From Winogradskyella sediminis (GTDB lineage Bacteria; Bacteroidota; Bacteroidia; Flavobacteriales; Flavobacteriaceae), in the NCBI RefSeq assembly GCF_003387355.1, contig NZ_QUNH01000001.1, positions 754,023 to 818,022 on the forward strand: a stretch of DNA of 64,000 nt, read 5' to 3'. Numbering within the stretch: the first letter of the stretch is position 1; every line of letters begins with the position of its first letter. Below, in pieces: positions 36,438 to 46,519 of this stretch. Position numbers and translations under genes: made by a program. Under the pieces are notes generated by a model. It saw nothing but the letters and a program-made list of their open reading frames with translations. It was not told the origin of the DNA and made no database searches.

Positions 36438-37289
36438 TTAAAATTCGGGTTTTAATGTTGTCACTTTTATCTTATCAAACAACGCAAAGGAATCGTTTTG
36501 TGGAGCCCAATCTTCTGTAGCGCCTCCGTGAAAAGTTGAAAAATAAAAAGAATCAATATCACCTTGATCCCATAAACGATAGCGGACTTCTGTATCATCA
36601 ATTACTTTTACGCCATCGATCCAAACCTGCATAATTCCGTTTGGTAAGTTGTTTTGATTTAATTTTATTCTTTGGGTTAAGCGGTACCATTTTCCGGTTT
36701 CAAAATATATTCCAGAATCTACAGAATCTCCATATTCTGAAGTCATATCCATATAATAAAAATAGACTATGGCTTCAACGCCAGCATTTCTATTGACCCA
36801 CATGTATCGTGCGCTCCAGCCTTCACCATTGTCGGGATGATTTCCACCCGTGTACGTTGAACCACCACTGGTTAAACCAGGTAGTTTACCACCTTCTCTA
36901 AAATCGAACCCTTCTTCGAAATATACATAATAGTCCAAATAATATTCATTTGAAGCTGGTAAGGTTTTAATGAATTGAACACCATTAGTTTCTGGTCCAA
37001 CAGTGTCTTCAGGATAATCTACTTTTAAAACGTGTCCTTTTTCTCCGTCAGGATCATCAACAATATTGGCGTTATCACCAAGTAAAGACCAACGGATATC
37101 TCCTCCTTCACTTATTAAATTTTGTGTTGTATAGGTTCCTTGTGCTGCGGTTTCAAAATCTAATTCAAAAATTATATTTTCAGCAATAGGTGTTTGTGGG
37201 TCTTCATTGTAATCCTCAACGCTTTCCTGAGCACAAGCATTCAGCATAATGCCATTAAAGAATACTATAAATAAGATTGTATTTTTCAT
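36438..37289 (-). CDS. PL14-like polysaccharide lyase, lipoprotein
   Basis: 283 residues: signal peptide with lipobox (MLNAC), then one beta-jelly-roll. Conserved blocks are FDFREGGKLPGL near 123, GWSARYMWVNRN near 153, and the FETGKWYRLTQRIKLN ... MQVWIDG strands. GGKLPGL and WSARYMW are typical of PL14 and the related PL20-type alginate/glucuronan lyases. It would cut uronosyl bonds by beta-elimination at the cell surface, giving the unsaturated ends needed by GH88. It is the only recognisable lyase in the locus besides the uncharacterised beta-helix proteins. Confidence 0.75.
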   Translation of the reverse strand: MKNTILFIVFFNGIMLNACAQESVEDYNEDPQTPIAENIIFELDFETAAQGTYTTQNLISEGGDIRWSLLGDNANIVDDPDGEKGHVLKVDYPEDTVGPETNGVQFIKTLPASNEYYLDYYVYFEEGFDFREGGKLPGLTSGGSTYTGGNHPDNGEGWSARYMWVNRNAGVEAIVYFYYMDMTSEYGDSVDSGIYFETGKWYRLTQRIKLNQNNLPNGIMQVWIDGVKVIDDTEVRYRLWDQGDIDSFYFSTFHGGATEDWAPQNDSFALFDKIKVTTLKPEF

Positions 37290-37296
37290 AATTCTA

Positions 37297-38331
37297 CTAT
37301 TTGGTAATCCCTAAGTGTTTATAGATAAAGTTTTTTGTGTTCTTAACTGCTATTTTTGATTCTGGAATATCATAATGACCTTGCCAAACATGCCACATCC
37401 CTTCATAAATATCTAACTCTACATCTTTATTGTTTTCTTTTAGTTGTCGATACATTCTAAGGGAATTACTTAAAAATATTTCTTTACTTCCCACTTGAAT
37501 TAGAGTAGGGGGAAAGTCTTTTGAATAATCGCCATACACTGGCGAAACGTATGGGTTTTTCCATTCCGATCTTGGGGCATAAGCTTCTGCACAATTTTCT
37601 AAAAATCCTTTATAAATTAATGTCGGGTCTGTGTCTTTTAATGTATGATAGGAGTCTCCTATCTCATCTAAATCTAACCAAGCCGACCATAATACAACTG
37701 AACTTGGTAAATTTATTTTTAAATCTCGCATTTTTAAAATTGAAGCGACAGTAATTGTGCCTCCAGCGGAATCACCATATATGGCAATATGTTCTGCTTT
37801 ATAAGTTTTTAATAATGCTTTATAAGCTGTAATAACTTCATCTAATATCTGATTAAACTTTGCTTGTGGTGCTAAGGTATAATCAATGGCTATGATTCTT
37901 AAGTTGCTTGTATCTGCTAACGGAACACTTGATAATAAAGTGACATCAGCAGGATAAAAAACGAAACCTCCTCCATGGATGTAGATAATGACTTTGTCGG
38001 ATTCTTGGTAATTCTTCGGTTTAATGTCAATTGCTCTAATGCCATCAAGAAATATGGTTTCTACACTAGGTTGATATACTTCTAATAACTTAGCTAAAGG
38101 TTTTTCTGCTTCAATTTGAAACTCCCGTTGTCTCTCCACCCACGCTGAAATTGGAGCATCATATTTTGGTAAATTTGCTCCAGCGTTTCTACCTTCAATT
38201 GTCCAATTTCTTAACATCGTTTTGGCCTCTTCAGAAATTGTAGTAGGTATGGCTAATTCGTTTTCAGCCTTGTGGTCTATATTTCTCTCTTCTTGAGATG
38301 AAGTTAAAGTGCTATTAGGGATTTGTTTCAT
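37297..38331 (-). CDS. Alpha/beta-hydrolase esterase of the HSL type
   Basis: 344 residues, no signal peptide. It has the oxyanion motif YIHGGGF near 123, nucleophile GDSAGG near 190 and catalytic His in GMWHVWQG near 317. At the third triad position the sequence reads VGSKEIFLSN, with Glu where Asp is usual; this substitution is known in some HSL esterases. It probably removes acyl groups from imported oligosaccharides in the cytoplasm. It lies 19 bp after the giant secreted protein gene and 7 bp before the lyase gene. Confidence 0.82.
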   Translation of the reverse strand: MKQIPNSTLTSSQEERNIDHKAENELAIPTTISEEAKTMLRNWTIEGRNAGANLPKYDAPISAWVERQREFQIEAEKPLAKLLEVYQPSVETIFLDGIRAIDIKPKNYQESDKVIIYIHGGGFVFYPADVTLLSSVPLADTSNLRIIAIDYTLAPQAKFNQILDEVITAYKALLKTYKAEHIAIYGDSAGGTITVASILKMRDLKINLPSSVVLWSAWLDLDEIGDSYHTLKDTDPTLIYKGFLENCAEAYAPRSEWKNPYVSPVYGDYSKDFPPTLIQVGSKEIFLSNSLRMYRQLKENNKDVELDIYEGMWHVWQGHYDIPESKIAVKNTKNFIYKHLGITK

Positions 38332-38350
38332 TTTTAAATATACTTCTTAA

Positions 38351-41300
38351 TCAATTAACGATTAATTTTTGAGTAAATATTTTTGATGTATTTCTTAATT
38401 TCAGAATGTATACTCCAGAATTCAATTGTATGTCGGCATGCATTGTATTAGATTGTGTTGGCTGCACATGCTGTTTAAATACTAAACGACCTGTTAATGA
38501 ATAAATTTCAAGAGTAGATTTCTGATTTAACATACGACTAGAAATAGTAACTTTACCTTCATTAATAGGGTTTGGGTAAACACTTACAGTTGAATTTTCT
38601 ATTTCAAGTATTTCTTTTGTGTTATTGTTATAAGCTTTTCCTAGAGTGAAGGCTGTATCAAAATTTAAAACAGGTCTATAACTTGATGTTGTATGGTCTT
38701 GAGATGCGATATCCCAATAGTTATAATTCCCTGATCCATTATAGTCTAAACTAAATCTGAAAAATATGAAGTCTCCTGTAACAGCTCCGTTATCTAATTG
38801 ATTATTGATATAGTTAACAATATTTTGAGACGACGAACTTTGAAGATTCCCTTGTGGTGAATTTAAATCTAAAATATCATCTTCTATTGCCGTAGCTGTT
38901 AGGTCTGTATCATAAACTCCTGCATAATAATCGGTACTTAAAATAGTACTACTACTTCTATATGGCAACCCATAAAGATCGACTTTATGCGCTAGGTTTC
39001 CACCATTTTGTAATAGGTGAAAATTTAAGGTAGCAGAGGTAAGCCTTTCGTTTTGTGCTAACGTTGGAATCTGAAAAGGAATTATAGCAGATGTTTTATT
39101 GTTTGACCCTATTCTATGCGTATGATATCCTACCCACTGCATTCCTCCATTATCATAAACCGTTTGGTCATCCATAACTGCCTCTACGATGTAATTATTT
39201 TGTTGAGGTAAAGCATAAACTTGTATATTTAAGATAGCGCTATCATTTAATTCCCCATCGTAAACTGTAACAGTTATGTTTGAAGTACCTTCATCTCCTG
39301 AAATAGGAGATAGTGTTATTGTTGCTGTTCTGTCTCCATTGTCAACAAGAGTTGCATATCCAGGTGCATTGTTGATTGCAAACGATAATGCATCAGCATC
39401 AGCATCTGTTGCAGATATATTTATGATTTTAACGTCATCAACATTTAGAGTTTGACTTACTAAAGTAGACAATACAGGTGCATTATTAGCCGTAGTTGAG
39501 TCATTATTAACTATAATATTTAAGGTTTCAGTATCAATAGTAGTACCATCGTTTACAGAAATAGAAATATTATTTGTTGATGCATCTCCAATAGCTGGAG
39601 CAATAGTTAATGTAGCCGTATTATCGTTATTATCTATAAAGGTTACAAATGAAGGTAAATTGTTTGCTGTAAAACTCAATGTATCTCCATCGGTATCTGT
39701 AGCAGAAACAATTATATTTAAAATGTCACCTTCAGTGATGGTTTGATTTCCAATTGGTAATAAAACAGGAGCGGTATTTGTTGGCGGTGTATACCCTGAT
39801 GTATTAATAACAATTTCAGAATAATTATTCCACCCATTAACATCACTTCCTGAACCTACTATTCTAATATATTTTGCTGAGACATCTACAAAATCAAAAT
39901 GTTCCGCAGCTGTTGTAGTTCCTGTACTCGTAGCTGAATGTACTTGAGTGAAATTACGTCCATCTGTTGAAACTTCGATTACAAAACTATAAGCTCTTTC
40001 ATCACCTAAACCAAAGCTAATATCTACTGATTGAACTGTAACAATTTCGCAAAAGCTTTTTTGTATCCACTGATTACCCTCAGCAGCCCATTTTGTTTGA
40101 TTATCTCCATCAAAAGCATTTGATGAAGGATTATATGCCCATTCATCATCTTGATAAGTACTTGCCCAATTGGTATCACATTCATAAATAAAAGTAGCAG
40201 AAGAATTAGAAGCTGTATTTCCAGCATAGTCTTCTACATTGTTGGCTGTAATTGTATAGGTCGTATTCCCATTTAAAGCAGAACAGGTTAATGTTACCGT
40301 TTTATTATCTTCTGATAAAGAGGCTGAACTTATAGTTGCACCTCCGCTTAAAGTATAATTTCCTGGCAACTCTGAAGAAGCGTTAGTCACACTTTCGCTA
40401 AAAACAATAACAAATTCATCATTAAAAAACGTATTATTTGCATTTACAATAACCGGCGAAGTTATATCTGCACTTGCTTGAAGTTCAAATGCGCCACAGT
40501 CCACTGCTGCACCAACAGATCTTGGGTCTCCATTAATATCTAAAGTAGTAAGACCTGCATTAACACCAGCATCAATTGCAGAACTTCCGGCTTTTAAATT
40601 AAAGTCCAAATTATTAAAATCCTCATAAGTATTGATAGCGTCAATTGCAGATACTACAATGTTATATTCTACTGTATTAGTTGTTTCATCATAAGTCCAT
40701 GGTGTATATTTTGCGGCTATATTATTTCTTATAATATTCCCTGTACTTCCGTTACCTTGCTTATCATTTTTTATTTGTATCCAAGGAATGGCATCGGTTA
40801 CAGGATTGTAGGACGTAGGGGTTTTAGAAACTGTATTATTCTGAATTTTACAATTAATAGCTCCTGTAAGGGTAATGCCATGATAGTGATCGGAAACGAC
40901 TAAATTATTTTCCACAATGACATTTTCGGTATGACCGTCGGTAATAATAATACCTTGCATGGAATACCCTATTAAATTATCATTAACCATCGCCTGAGTT
41001 ATAGGGTCTGCAAAGTTGAATATTTTATTATTCCTAATAACGACATCCTCTATGGTTCCTGCTGCAACATTATCCTTGTCGTACATCTGTATACCATCAT
41101 CATGATTTATATTGTAATCTTCGATATAAGCATCTCTAATAATATTATTTTCGTAAATAGCGTGCGAACCTAATGCCCTAATAGCATCTGCGCCAAAATT
41201 ATCAATTAAGTTATTTCTAATTTCAGCATAATCACCTTCTATTTGTAATGCAAAATACACATTTTTGATGGTGTTGTTATTAAAGATTATATTATCCCCA

Positions 41301-44300
41301 CGAATAATAACAGCATCTTCAGAATTTGCATACCAATCGTTTTTAGACCAAGTTGAAGAATCATTTGCACTAGAGAACGTACAGTTTTCAATTTTTAAAT
41401 ACGTGGCATCGTCTTTTGTTAAAAACATGTAATCTCTTGCGAAATTACCGCCAGATCCATCAGTTGAAAATGTTAATCCATCAAATGCCCAATAAGATCC
41501 ATTTTCAACTTGGACAGAGGCTAAAACTGGATGCTCTCCACTTAACGGCTTTATAGTTACATAATCTGAATGCGTACCAGTCATATAAGGGCTTCCGTGA
41601 GCCCCTGAGAGTAAGTAAATTACATCACCAGAATTAAACGTTTTTTGAGCAGTAAATACGTCTTGTAAGCTTTTCCATGGGCTAGCTAGTGTTCCAGGAT
41701 TACTCATAGATCCATTAATTGGATCACAATAATAGGCCGTTCCGGCTACATTAATTATTTCAGAAACACTAACAACAAAGTTCAATGTGGTAGTATCTAT
41801 AGTATCTGATGCTTGAACATCAATGGTATAAGTCCCTGCATCACCTTCAGAAGGTGTAAATTCAAATAAGGCTGTACCATCACCATGGTCTGTAAATGTT
41901 GCAAAATTTGGTAAGCTTGTAGATGTTATTGTTAAGGTATCATTATCACTGTCGGTTACCGAAATATTTACATTAAGTATATTATCTTCTTCGACAGCTT
42001 GGTTTGTTACATTAGCAATTATAGGAGCATTATTCAAGGGAGCCGTTCCCTCTGGGTTTATAGTTACTAGAATAATTTCTTCAATTGAATCCGTTCCATC
42101 GGTTACAGAAACGGTTATATTATAAGAATTAGCATCTCCTATTTGTGGAGATAAAGTTAATGAAGCCGTACCATTTCCATTATCAACAAACGTTGTAAAA
42201 TTTGGTGCGTTTGTTATTGAGAAAGTTAAGGTGTCATTATCTGAATCAGTAGCAGAAATTGAGACTTCTAAGGTTTCAAGTTCGTTCATTGTTTTGCCTC
42301 CAATTGAAGCTAAAATAGGGGCATTATTTGCTGGAGGAGCTACTGTGCCTGTATACTCGTAAGCTCCAGCATCTACACTAGTTCCCATAGATCTAGGATT
42401 GCCCTCTAAATCTGTTACAGCTAGGTCTGTATCAACACCTGCATCTATAGCAGGGCTCGTAGCTGATAAATGAAAATCATTAGTTACATAATCAACAAAA
42501 TAATTACTATAGTTAGCATAATTACTACCATCTATGGTTATATTATGTTCTACTGTTGAGGTTGTGTCATACGTCCATGTTGTATATTTTGCTGAAATAT
42601 TATTTCTAATGACATTATTAAAATTAGTCTGACCTGTTTTGGTTTGATCTGTTAACATGATCCATGGGACATGATCAGCATCAGAATATAGAGGTGATTG
42701 AACCACAGTATTATTCTGTACTTTACAATTACGCGCGCCGTATAATGATATACCATGATCTTGATTATTACTAACAATATTATTTTCTACAATCCAACCA
42801 TCAGCGTAACCATCGGTAATTATTATTCCTTGCATTAAACCTCCAATTAAGTTATTTGATTGAACAAAAGGAGTTACTGGATCTGCAAATAACATAAACA
42901 CGTTGTTACGAAGTGTAATGTTTGAAATTTTCGGATCACTTTGTAAGTTATAAGCTTGAAAACCATCATCATGCTGAATAGCGTAATCGTTAATATAACA
43001 ATCTCTAACAGTATTGTTTTCATATGTAGAATTACTACCTAGACTACGTATAGCGTCTCCAGCGAAATTATCAATTAAATTATTATGTACTTCTGTAAAC
43101 TCACCTCTCACTTCTAAAGCGTGGTACGTGTTTTTTATTACATTATTTTCTAGAAAAGCGTAGTCACTTCTTATTTGAATACCACTAGTCACATTATTGT
43201 ACCAATCTGTTTTGGTCCACGTTTCTATATTTTCTGCAGAGGATATTGTTGAGTTTACGATTTTAGTATGATGCGAATTTACATCCGAAGAAAATAAAAC
43301 TTGTTCTTTAGTTTTATTATTATTTGTACCATCAATCTTAATACCATCAAAAGCCCAATACGAGGAATTTACTAATTGAATTGATTTGATTACTGGAGCA
43401 TTTCCGCTTAAAGCTTTTACCGTAACGTAGTCGTTAAAAGACATATTGTTAATATATGGATCTCCATGATCACCAGACATTAAGTAAATTATATCACCAG
43501 AATTAAGGGGTTTATTTGTATACACTACTGCAGCTAGCGTGCTCCATGGGTTTGCTTGTGAACCGTCATTGTTGATATTTCCGTTTATAGGATCACAATA
43601 ATAAACTCCAGCCACAGGTGTTTGGTATGCTGATATGACAATAGAAATAGTTTCAGTAACCGTTTCAATACCATCACTAACAGTAATGGTTACTGAATAT
43701 GTTGATGCGTCTCCAAGTTGTGGATTTAAAGACATGACAGCTGTACCGTCACCATTGTCGATTAAAGTTGCAAAACTTGGTAAGGTGCTAGACGTTATGG
43801 AAAGTGCATCACCATCCATATCACTTGCGCTAATGTTTACATTTAAAGTTGATTGTTCTTGAACATTTTGATTGCCAATAAAAGTAAGTGTGGGTGTTGT
43901 ATTCGAGGTATTGGAAATAGCGATATCCAAAATAGGCCTATTACTAGTAGTTCCATTATCTTGCGAAGCTAAATTCCATGTTTCTGAACTATTAGCGTCT
44001 GCACTAAAACGAATAAAAACAAAATCCCCTCCTACAGCACCAGCTGAGTATTGAGCATTTAAATATGAAACTAAATTTTGCTGAGTATTGGAGTCTAAAT
44101 TTACCAATCCAGTGACATTATCTTCGAATATATTATCTTGAATTAATGTTGCTGAAGTATCTAATGCTCCCACAAAATAATCAGTATTTAAATCTACGGT
44201 AGATGTTGTTCTAAAGGGTAGACCGTATAAATCGATATTTGTATTACTTGGTTGGTTACTATAAGAAATAACTTCAACAGCTAAATCTGCAGTTGTGATA

Positions 44301-44527
44301 GATTCTCCAGGTTGTAAAACAGGTAATTGAAATGGAATAATATAGGCTTGTGCATTATTATGGCCTAACCTTGCGGTTGTTTGACCAACCCATCCCCAAG
44401 AGGTGTTATCGTTTTTAATGGTAATATCGTCTGAATGCGCTGAAATAATTTGAGAATTTTGTGCCTCTGCAGATATAATTCCTATTAATATCATTATAAA
44501 TGCATATTGAAATTTTATGATGTTCAT
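38351..44527 (-). CDS. Giant secreted multimodular protein: two beta-helices, F5/8-type module, two DLYGLP-type modules, type IX tail
   Basis: 2058 residues. Order: signal peptide; DLYGLP-type module (about 25-190); cadherin-like domain; beta-helix 1 (about 309-722, starting YYCDPINGNINNDGS and ending GAYEY); two cadherin-like domains; beta-helix 2 (about 929-1346, YYCDPINGSMSNPG to GAFEL). Then come an SbsA-like Ig domain, an F5/8-type (CBM32-like) module (about 1452-1575), two cadherin-like domains, a second DLYGLP module (about 1776-1957) and a Por secretion tail (SVYPNPINEGKVTIS). The helices have NNxI-type coils as in PL6-like lyases and epimerases, but the catalytic residues are not identified. 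It is first in an operon with the lyase, esterases and glycosidases, and a LacI-type operator core lies 21 bp upstream. Confidence 0.8.
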   Translation of the reverse strand: MNIIKFQYAFIMILIGIISAEAQNSQIISAHSDDITIKNDNTSWGWVGQTTARLGHNNAQAYIIPFQLPVLQPGESITTADLAVEVISYSNQPSNTNIDLYGLPFRTTSTVDLNTDYFVGALDTSATLIQDNIFEDNVTGLVNLDSNTQQNLVSYLNAQYSAGAVGGDFVFIRFSADANSSETWNLASQDNGTTSNRPILDIAISNTSNTTPTLTFIGNQNVQEQSTLNVNISASDMDGDALSITSSTLPSFATLIDNGDGTAVMSLNPQLGDASTYSVTITVSDGIETVTETISIVISAYQTPVAGVYYCDPINGNINNDGSQANPWSTLAAVVYTNKPLNSGDIIYLMSGDHGDPYINNMSFNDYVTVKALSGNAPVIKSIQLVNSSYWAFDGIKIDGTNNNKTKEQVLFSSDVNSHHTKIVNSTISSAENIETWTKTDWYNNVTSGIQIRSDYAFLENNVIKNTYHALEVRGEFTEVHNNLIDNFAGDAIRSLGSNSTYENNTVRDCYINDYAIQHDDGFQAYNLQSDPKISNITLRNNVFMLFADPVTPFVQSNNLIGGLMQGIIITDGYADGWIVENNIVSNNQDHGISLYGARNCKVQNNTVVQSPLYSDADHVPWIMLTDQTKTGQTNFNNVIRNNISAKYTTWTYDTTSTVEHNITIDGSNYANYSNYFVDYVTNDFHLSATSPAIDAGVDTDLAVTDLEGNPRSMGTSVDAGAYEYTGTVAPPANNAPILASIGGKTMNELETLEVSISATDSDNDTLTFSITNAPNFTTFVDNGNGTASLTLSPQIGDANSYNITVSVTDGTDSIEEIILVTINPEGTAPLNNAPIIANVTNQAVEEDNILNVNISVTDSDNDTLTITSTSLPNFATFTDHGDGTALFEFTPSEGDAGTYTIDVQASDTIDTTTLNFVVSVSEIINVAGTAYYCDPINGSMSNPGTLASPWKSLQDVFTAQKTFNSGDVIYLLSGAHGSPYMTGTHSDYVTIKPLSGEHPVLASVQVENGSYWAFDGLTFSTDGSGGNFARDYMFLTKDDATYLKIENCTFSSANDSSTWSKNDWYANSEDAVIIRGDNIIFNNNTIKNVYFALQIEGDYAEIRNNLIDNFGADAIRALGSHAIYENNIIRDAYIEDYNINHDDGIQMYDKDNVAAGTIEDVVIRNNKIFNFADPITQAMVNDNLIGYSMQGIIITDGHTENVIVENNLVVSDHYHGITLTGAINCKIQNNTVSKTPTSYNPVTDAIPWIQIKNDKQGNGSTGNIIRNNIAAKYTPWTYDETTNTVEYNIVVSAIDAINTYEDFNNLDFNLKAGSSAIDAGVNAGLTTLDINGDPRSVGAAVDCGAFELQASADITSPVIVNANNTFFNDEFVIVFSESVTNASSELPGNYTLSGGATISSASLSEDNKTVTLTCSALNGNTTYTITANNVEDYAGNTASNSSATFIYECDTNWASTYQDDEWAYNPSSNAFDGDNQTKWAAEGNQWIQKSFCEIVTVQSVDISFGLGDERAYSFVIEVSTDGRNFTQVHSATSTGTTTAAEHFDFVDVSAKYIRIVGSGSDVNGWNNYSEIVINTSGYTPPTNTAPVLLPIGNQTITEGDILNIIVSATDTDGDTLSFTANNLPSFVTFIDNNDNTATLTIAPAIGDASTNNISISVNDGTTIDTETLNIIVNNDSTTANNAPVLSTLVSQTLNVDDVKIINISATDADADALSFAINNAPGYATLVDNGDRTATITLSPISGDEGTSNITVTVYDGELNDSAILNIQVYALPQQNNYIVEAVMDDQTVYDNGGMQWVGYHTHRIGSNNKTSAIIPFQIPTLAQNERLTSATLNFHLLQNGGNLAHKVDLYGLPYRSSSTILSTDYYAGVYDTDLTATAIEDDILDLNSPQGNLQSSSSQNIVNYINNQLDNGAVTGDFIFFRFSLDYNGSGNYNYWDIASQDHTTSSYRPVLNFDTAFTLGKAYNNNTKEILEIENSTVSVYPNPINEGKVTISSRMLNQKSTLEIYSLTGRLVFKQHVQPTQSNTMHADIQLNSGVYILKLRNTSKIFTQKLIVN

Positions 44528-44547
44528 AATAAACTATTTTTAGTTAG

Positions 44548-44559
44548 ACAATCGATTGT
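44548..44559. promoter_or_regulatory. LacI-type operator core in front of the giant protein gene
   Basis: ACAATCGATTGT is a perfect 12-bp palindrome identical to the core of the 12148-12171 site. It lies 21 bp upstream of the ATG at 44527, where a bound repressor would block transcription. It implies that the LacI regulator at 11036-12055 also controls the operon from 44527 to 27252. Confidence 0.7.
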
Positions 44560-44806
44560 ATTATTGTGAAAATGTTTTTAAAAATTTGATAACACTTTGC
44601 TTGAGGCTACACTAAATTATCAATAGTAATATTTCTTAATCCCTTTTGTATTTTATGCCAATACTTCACTTAATTATAAGGTTAGATAGGTTTAATTAAG
44701 TCAATTTGTTTGCTGCATTTACTTTTTAATCCTTAAACGGTTATTTGAGAAGTTCCTATTTTAGAACATGGAAGTACTAGATTACTTAAATAATAATTAT
44801 TAAATA

Positions 44807-44839
44807 GAAAACGAGGGCATATATTAATCCCTCGTTTTC
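44807..44839 (-). terminator. Intrinsic terminator
   Basis: GAAAACGAGGG (44807-44817) pairs perfectly with CCCTCGTTTTC (44829-44839), an 11-bp stem with an 11-nt loop, just downstream of the stop codon at 44855. It ends the operon of the deacetylase-like and tandem-module genes. Confidence 0.75.
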
Positions 44840-44854
44840 AAAAATTGCTATTAA

Positions 44855-46495
44855 TTACTGAATGATTAATTTTTGTGTTTTAGAACGCGTTCCATCTTGA
44901 AGTTTAACGATATACACACCTGATTTTAAATTTAATGTTGTGTTAAAAGAATTTGCCAAATTTGCTTCAACTTTTTCAGAATGGACTAACTGACCTGTTA
45001 TTGAGAAAATAGTTAATTTAGAATCATTACTAAATCCGTTTGATGTAATTGTTAACTTACCATCAGTTACAGGGTTTGGATATAATTTTAAAGTTGATTT
45101 TTCTACGCTATCTACAGATAATTCACCATCTATAGAAATTGATAACGTTGGTGCATTAGCAGTTGAACCATCGTCAACTCCAAAATAATGAGCACCAGTA
45201 GTTGCTGGGTCATCTACATTTAATCTTAAAAACACATAATCACCTTCAACTGCACCAGCATCATATTGCGCATTTAAATAGTCTACTAAAGCATTATCTC
45301 CATTAGCATTTGTTTCTTCAAAACGTGCAGTATCTAAAGATCCAGCATCTACATTTTTTGAAAAGTAATCATCCTGAATTGCTGTAACATCAGCTGTAGC
45401 ATCTGGATACGCGCCATCATAATGGTCTGCAGGATAAATAGTGCTAGCCGCATTATAAGGAAGTCCATATAAATCGACATTAGAAGATATCCATTCGCGA
45501 CCATAATTGACATGTACTTTTAAATTTGCAGAAACTACCAACTGACCTGATGGACGCGCAGGTAATTTAAATGGAATAATACCACTTGTTGTAACTGGGC
45601 TTCCGTCTGCAGCACTTGCTCCTATTTTTAACGAATTTATTCCGCCAACATTATTTCCATTCAAATAAGGATTGTTAGCAGGCAAAGCAGTTATATCAGA
45701 AACAATACCATCAACGTGGTAAGCTTGATCTAAAACCATCTCTGGCACCAAATCATAATCTGTTGTTGGGCTTACCTCAGCATCTTCTACTTCTATAGTT
45801 AATGTTGGTGCGTTTGCAGTTGAACCATCATCAACTCCAAAATAATGAGCTCCAGTAGTCGCTGGGTCATCTACATTTAATCTTAAAAACACATAATCGC
45901 CTGCAACCGCACCAGCATCATATTGTGCATTTAAGTAGTCCACTAAAGCGGTATCTCCACCAGCATTTGTCTCTTCAAAACGTGCTGTATCTAAAGATCC
46001 AGGGTCAACATTTTTTGAAAAGTAATCATCTTGAATTCCTGTAACATCAGCTGTAGCATCCGGGTAGGCATCATCAAAATGGTCTGCAGCATAAATAGTG
46101 CTAGCCGCATTATAAGGAAGTCCATATAAATCGACATTGGAAGATATCCATTCACGACCATAATTGACATGTACTTTTAAATTCGCATTAACTACTAATT
46201 TTCCTTCTGGGCGCACAGGTAGTTTAAAAGGTATGATGGCACTTGTTGTATTTGGGCTTCCGTCTGCAGCACTTGCTCCTATTTTTAACGAATTTATTCC
46301 GCCTACATTATTTCCATTTAAATAAGGGTTATTTGCAGGCATAGCAGTTATATCAGAAACAATACCATCGACATGATAGGATTGATCTGTAACAATTTCT
46401 GGTGTAACATCATAGGATGTTGTTTGGGCTTGTAATGCAAATGGTGTCACACCTAATGCAATTCCCAATAAAGAATTTAGTAGCGTTGTTTTCAT
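44855..46495 (-). CDS. Secreted protein made of two nearly identical DLYGLP-type modules and a type IX tail
   Basis: 546 residues. After a signal peptide come two copies of one domain, about 28-243 and 244-455, each with NNPYLNGNNVGGINSLKIG, IIPFKLP, SSNVDLYGLPYN and VDYLNAQYDAGA. They are followed by a secretion tail (LKLYPNPVTDGKLTIT). No catalytic domain is present, so it looks like a secreted binding or adhesive protein. The copies differ at only a small share of positions, pointing to a recent internal duplication. It follows the deacetylase-like gene by 24 bp. Confidence 0.75.
   Translation of the reverse strand: MKTTLLNSLLGIALGVTPFALQAQTTSYDVTPEIVTDQSYHVDGIVSDITAMPANNPYLNGNNVGGINSLKIGASAADGSPNTTSAIIPFKLPVRPEGKLVVNANLKVHVNYGREWISSNVDLYGLPYNAASTIYAADHFDDAYPDATADVTGIQDDYFSKNVDPGSLDTARFEETNAGGDTALVDYLNAQYDAGAVAGDYVFLRLNVDDPATTGAHYFGVDDGSTANAPTLTIEVEDAEVSPTTDYDLVPEMVLDQAYHVDGIVSDITALPANNPYLNGNNVGGINSLKIGASAADGSPVTTSGIIPFKLPARPSGQLVVSANLKVHVNYGREWISSNVDLYGLPYNAASTIYPADHYDGAYPDATADVTAIQDDYFSKNVDAGSLDTARFEETNANGDNALVDYLNAQYDAGAVEGDYVFLRLNVDDPATTGAHYFGVDDGSTANAPTLSISIDGELSVDSVEKSTLKLYPNPVTDGKLTITSNGFSNDSKLTIFSITGQLVHSEKVEANLANSFNTTLNLKSGVYIVKLQDGTRSKTQKLIIQ
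45131..46414 (-). repeat. Tandem duplication of about 640 bp inside the two-module gene
   Basis: The stretches near 45131-45766 and 45767-46414 encode the two module copies and share long identical runs at DNA level, for example around the SSNVDLYGLPY codons (45470-45500 and 46130-46160). Boundaries are approximate. Confidence 0.7.
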
Positions 46496-46519
46496 AGTTT
46501 ATTGTTTTAAAGAATTAGT

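Larger units (their letters stand above)
44528..44854. other. Intergenic region of 327 bp with operator and terminator
   Basis: It contains the terminator of the upstream operon (44807-44839) and the LacI-type site (44548-44559). No convincing TAnnTTTG box was found on the minus strand and no open frame of interest. Confidence 0.6.
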
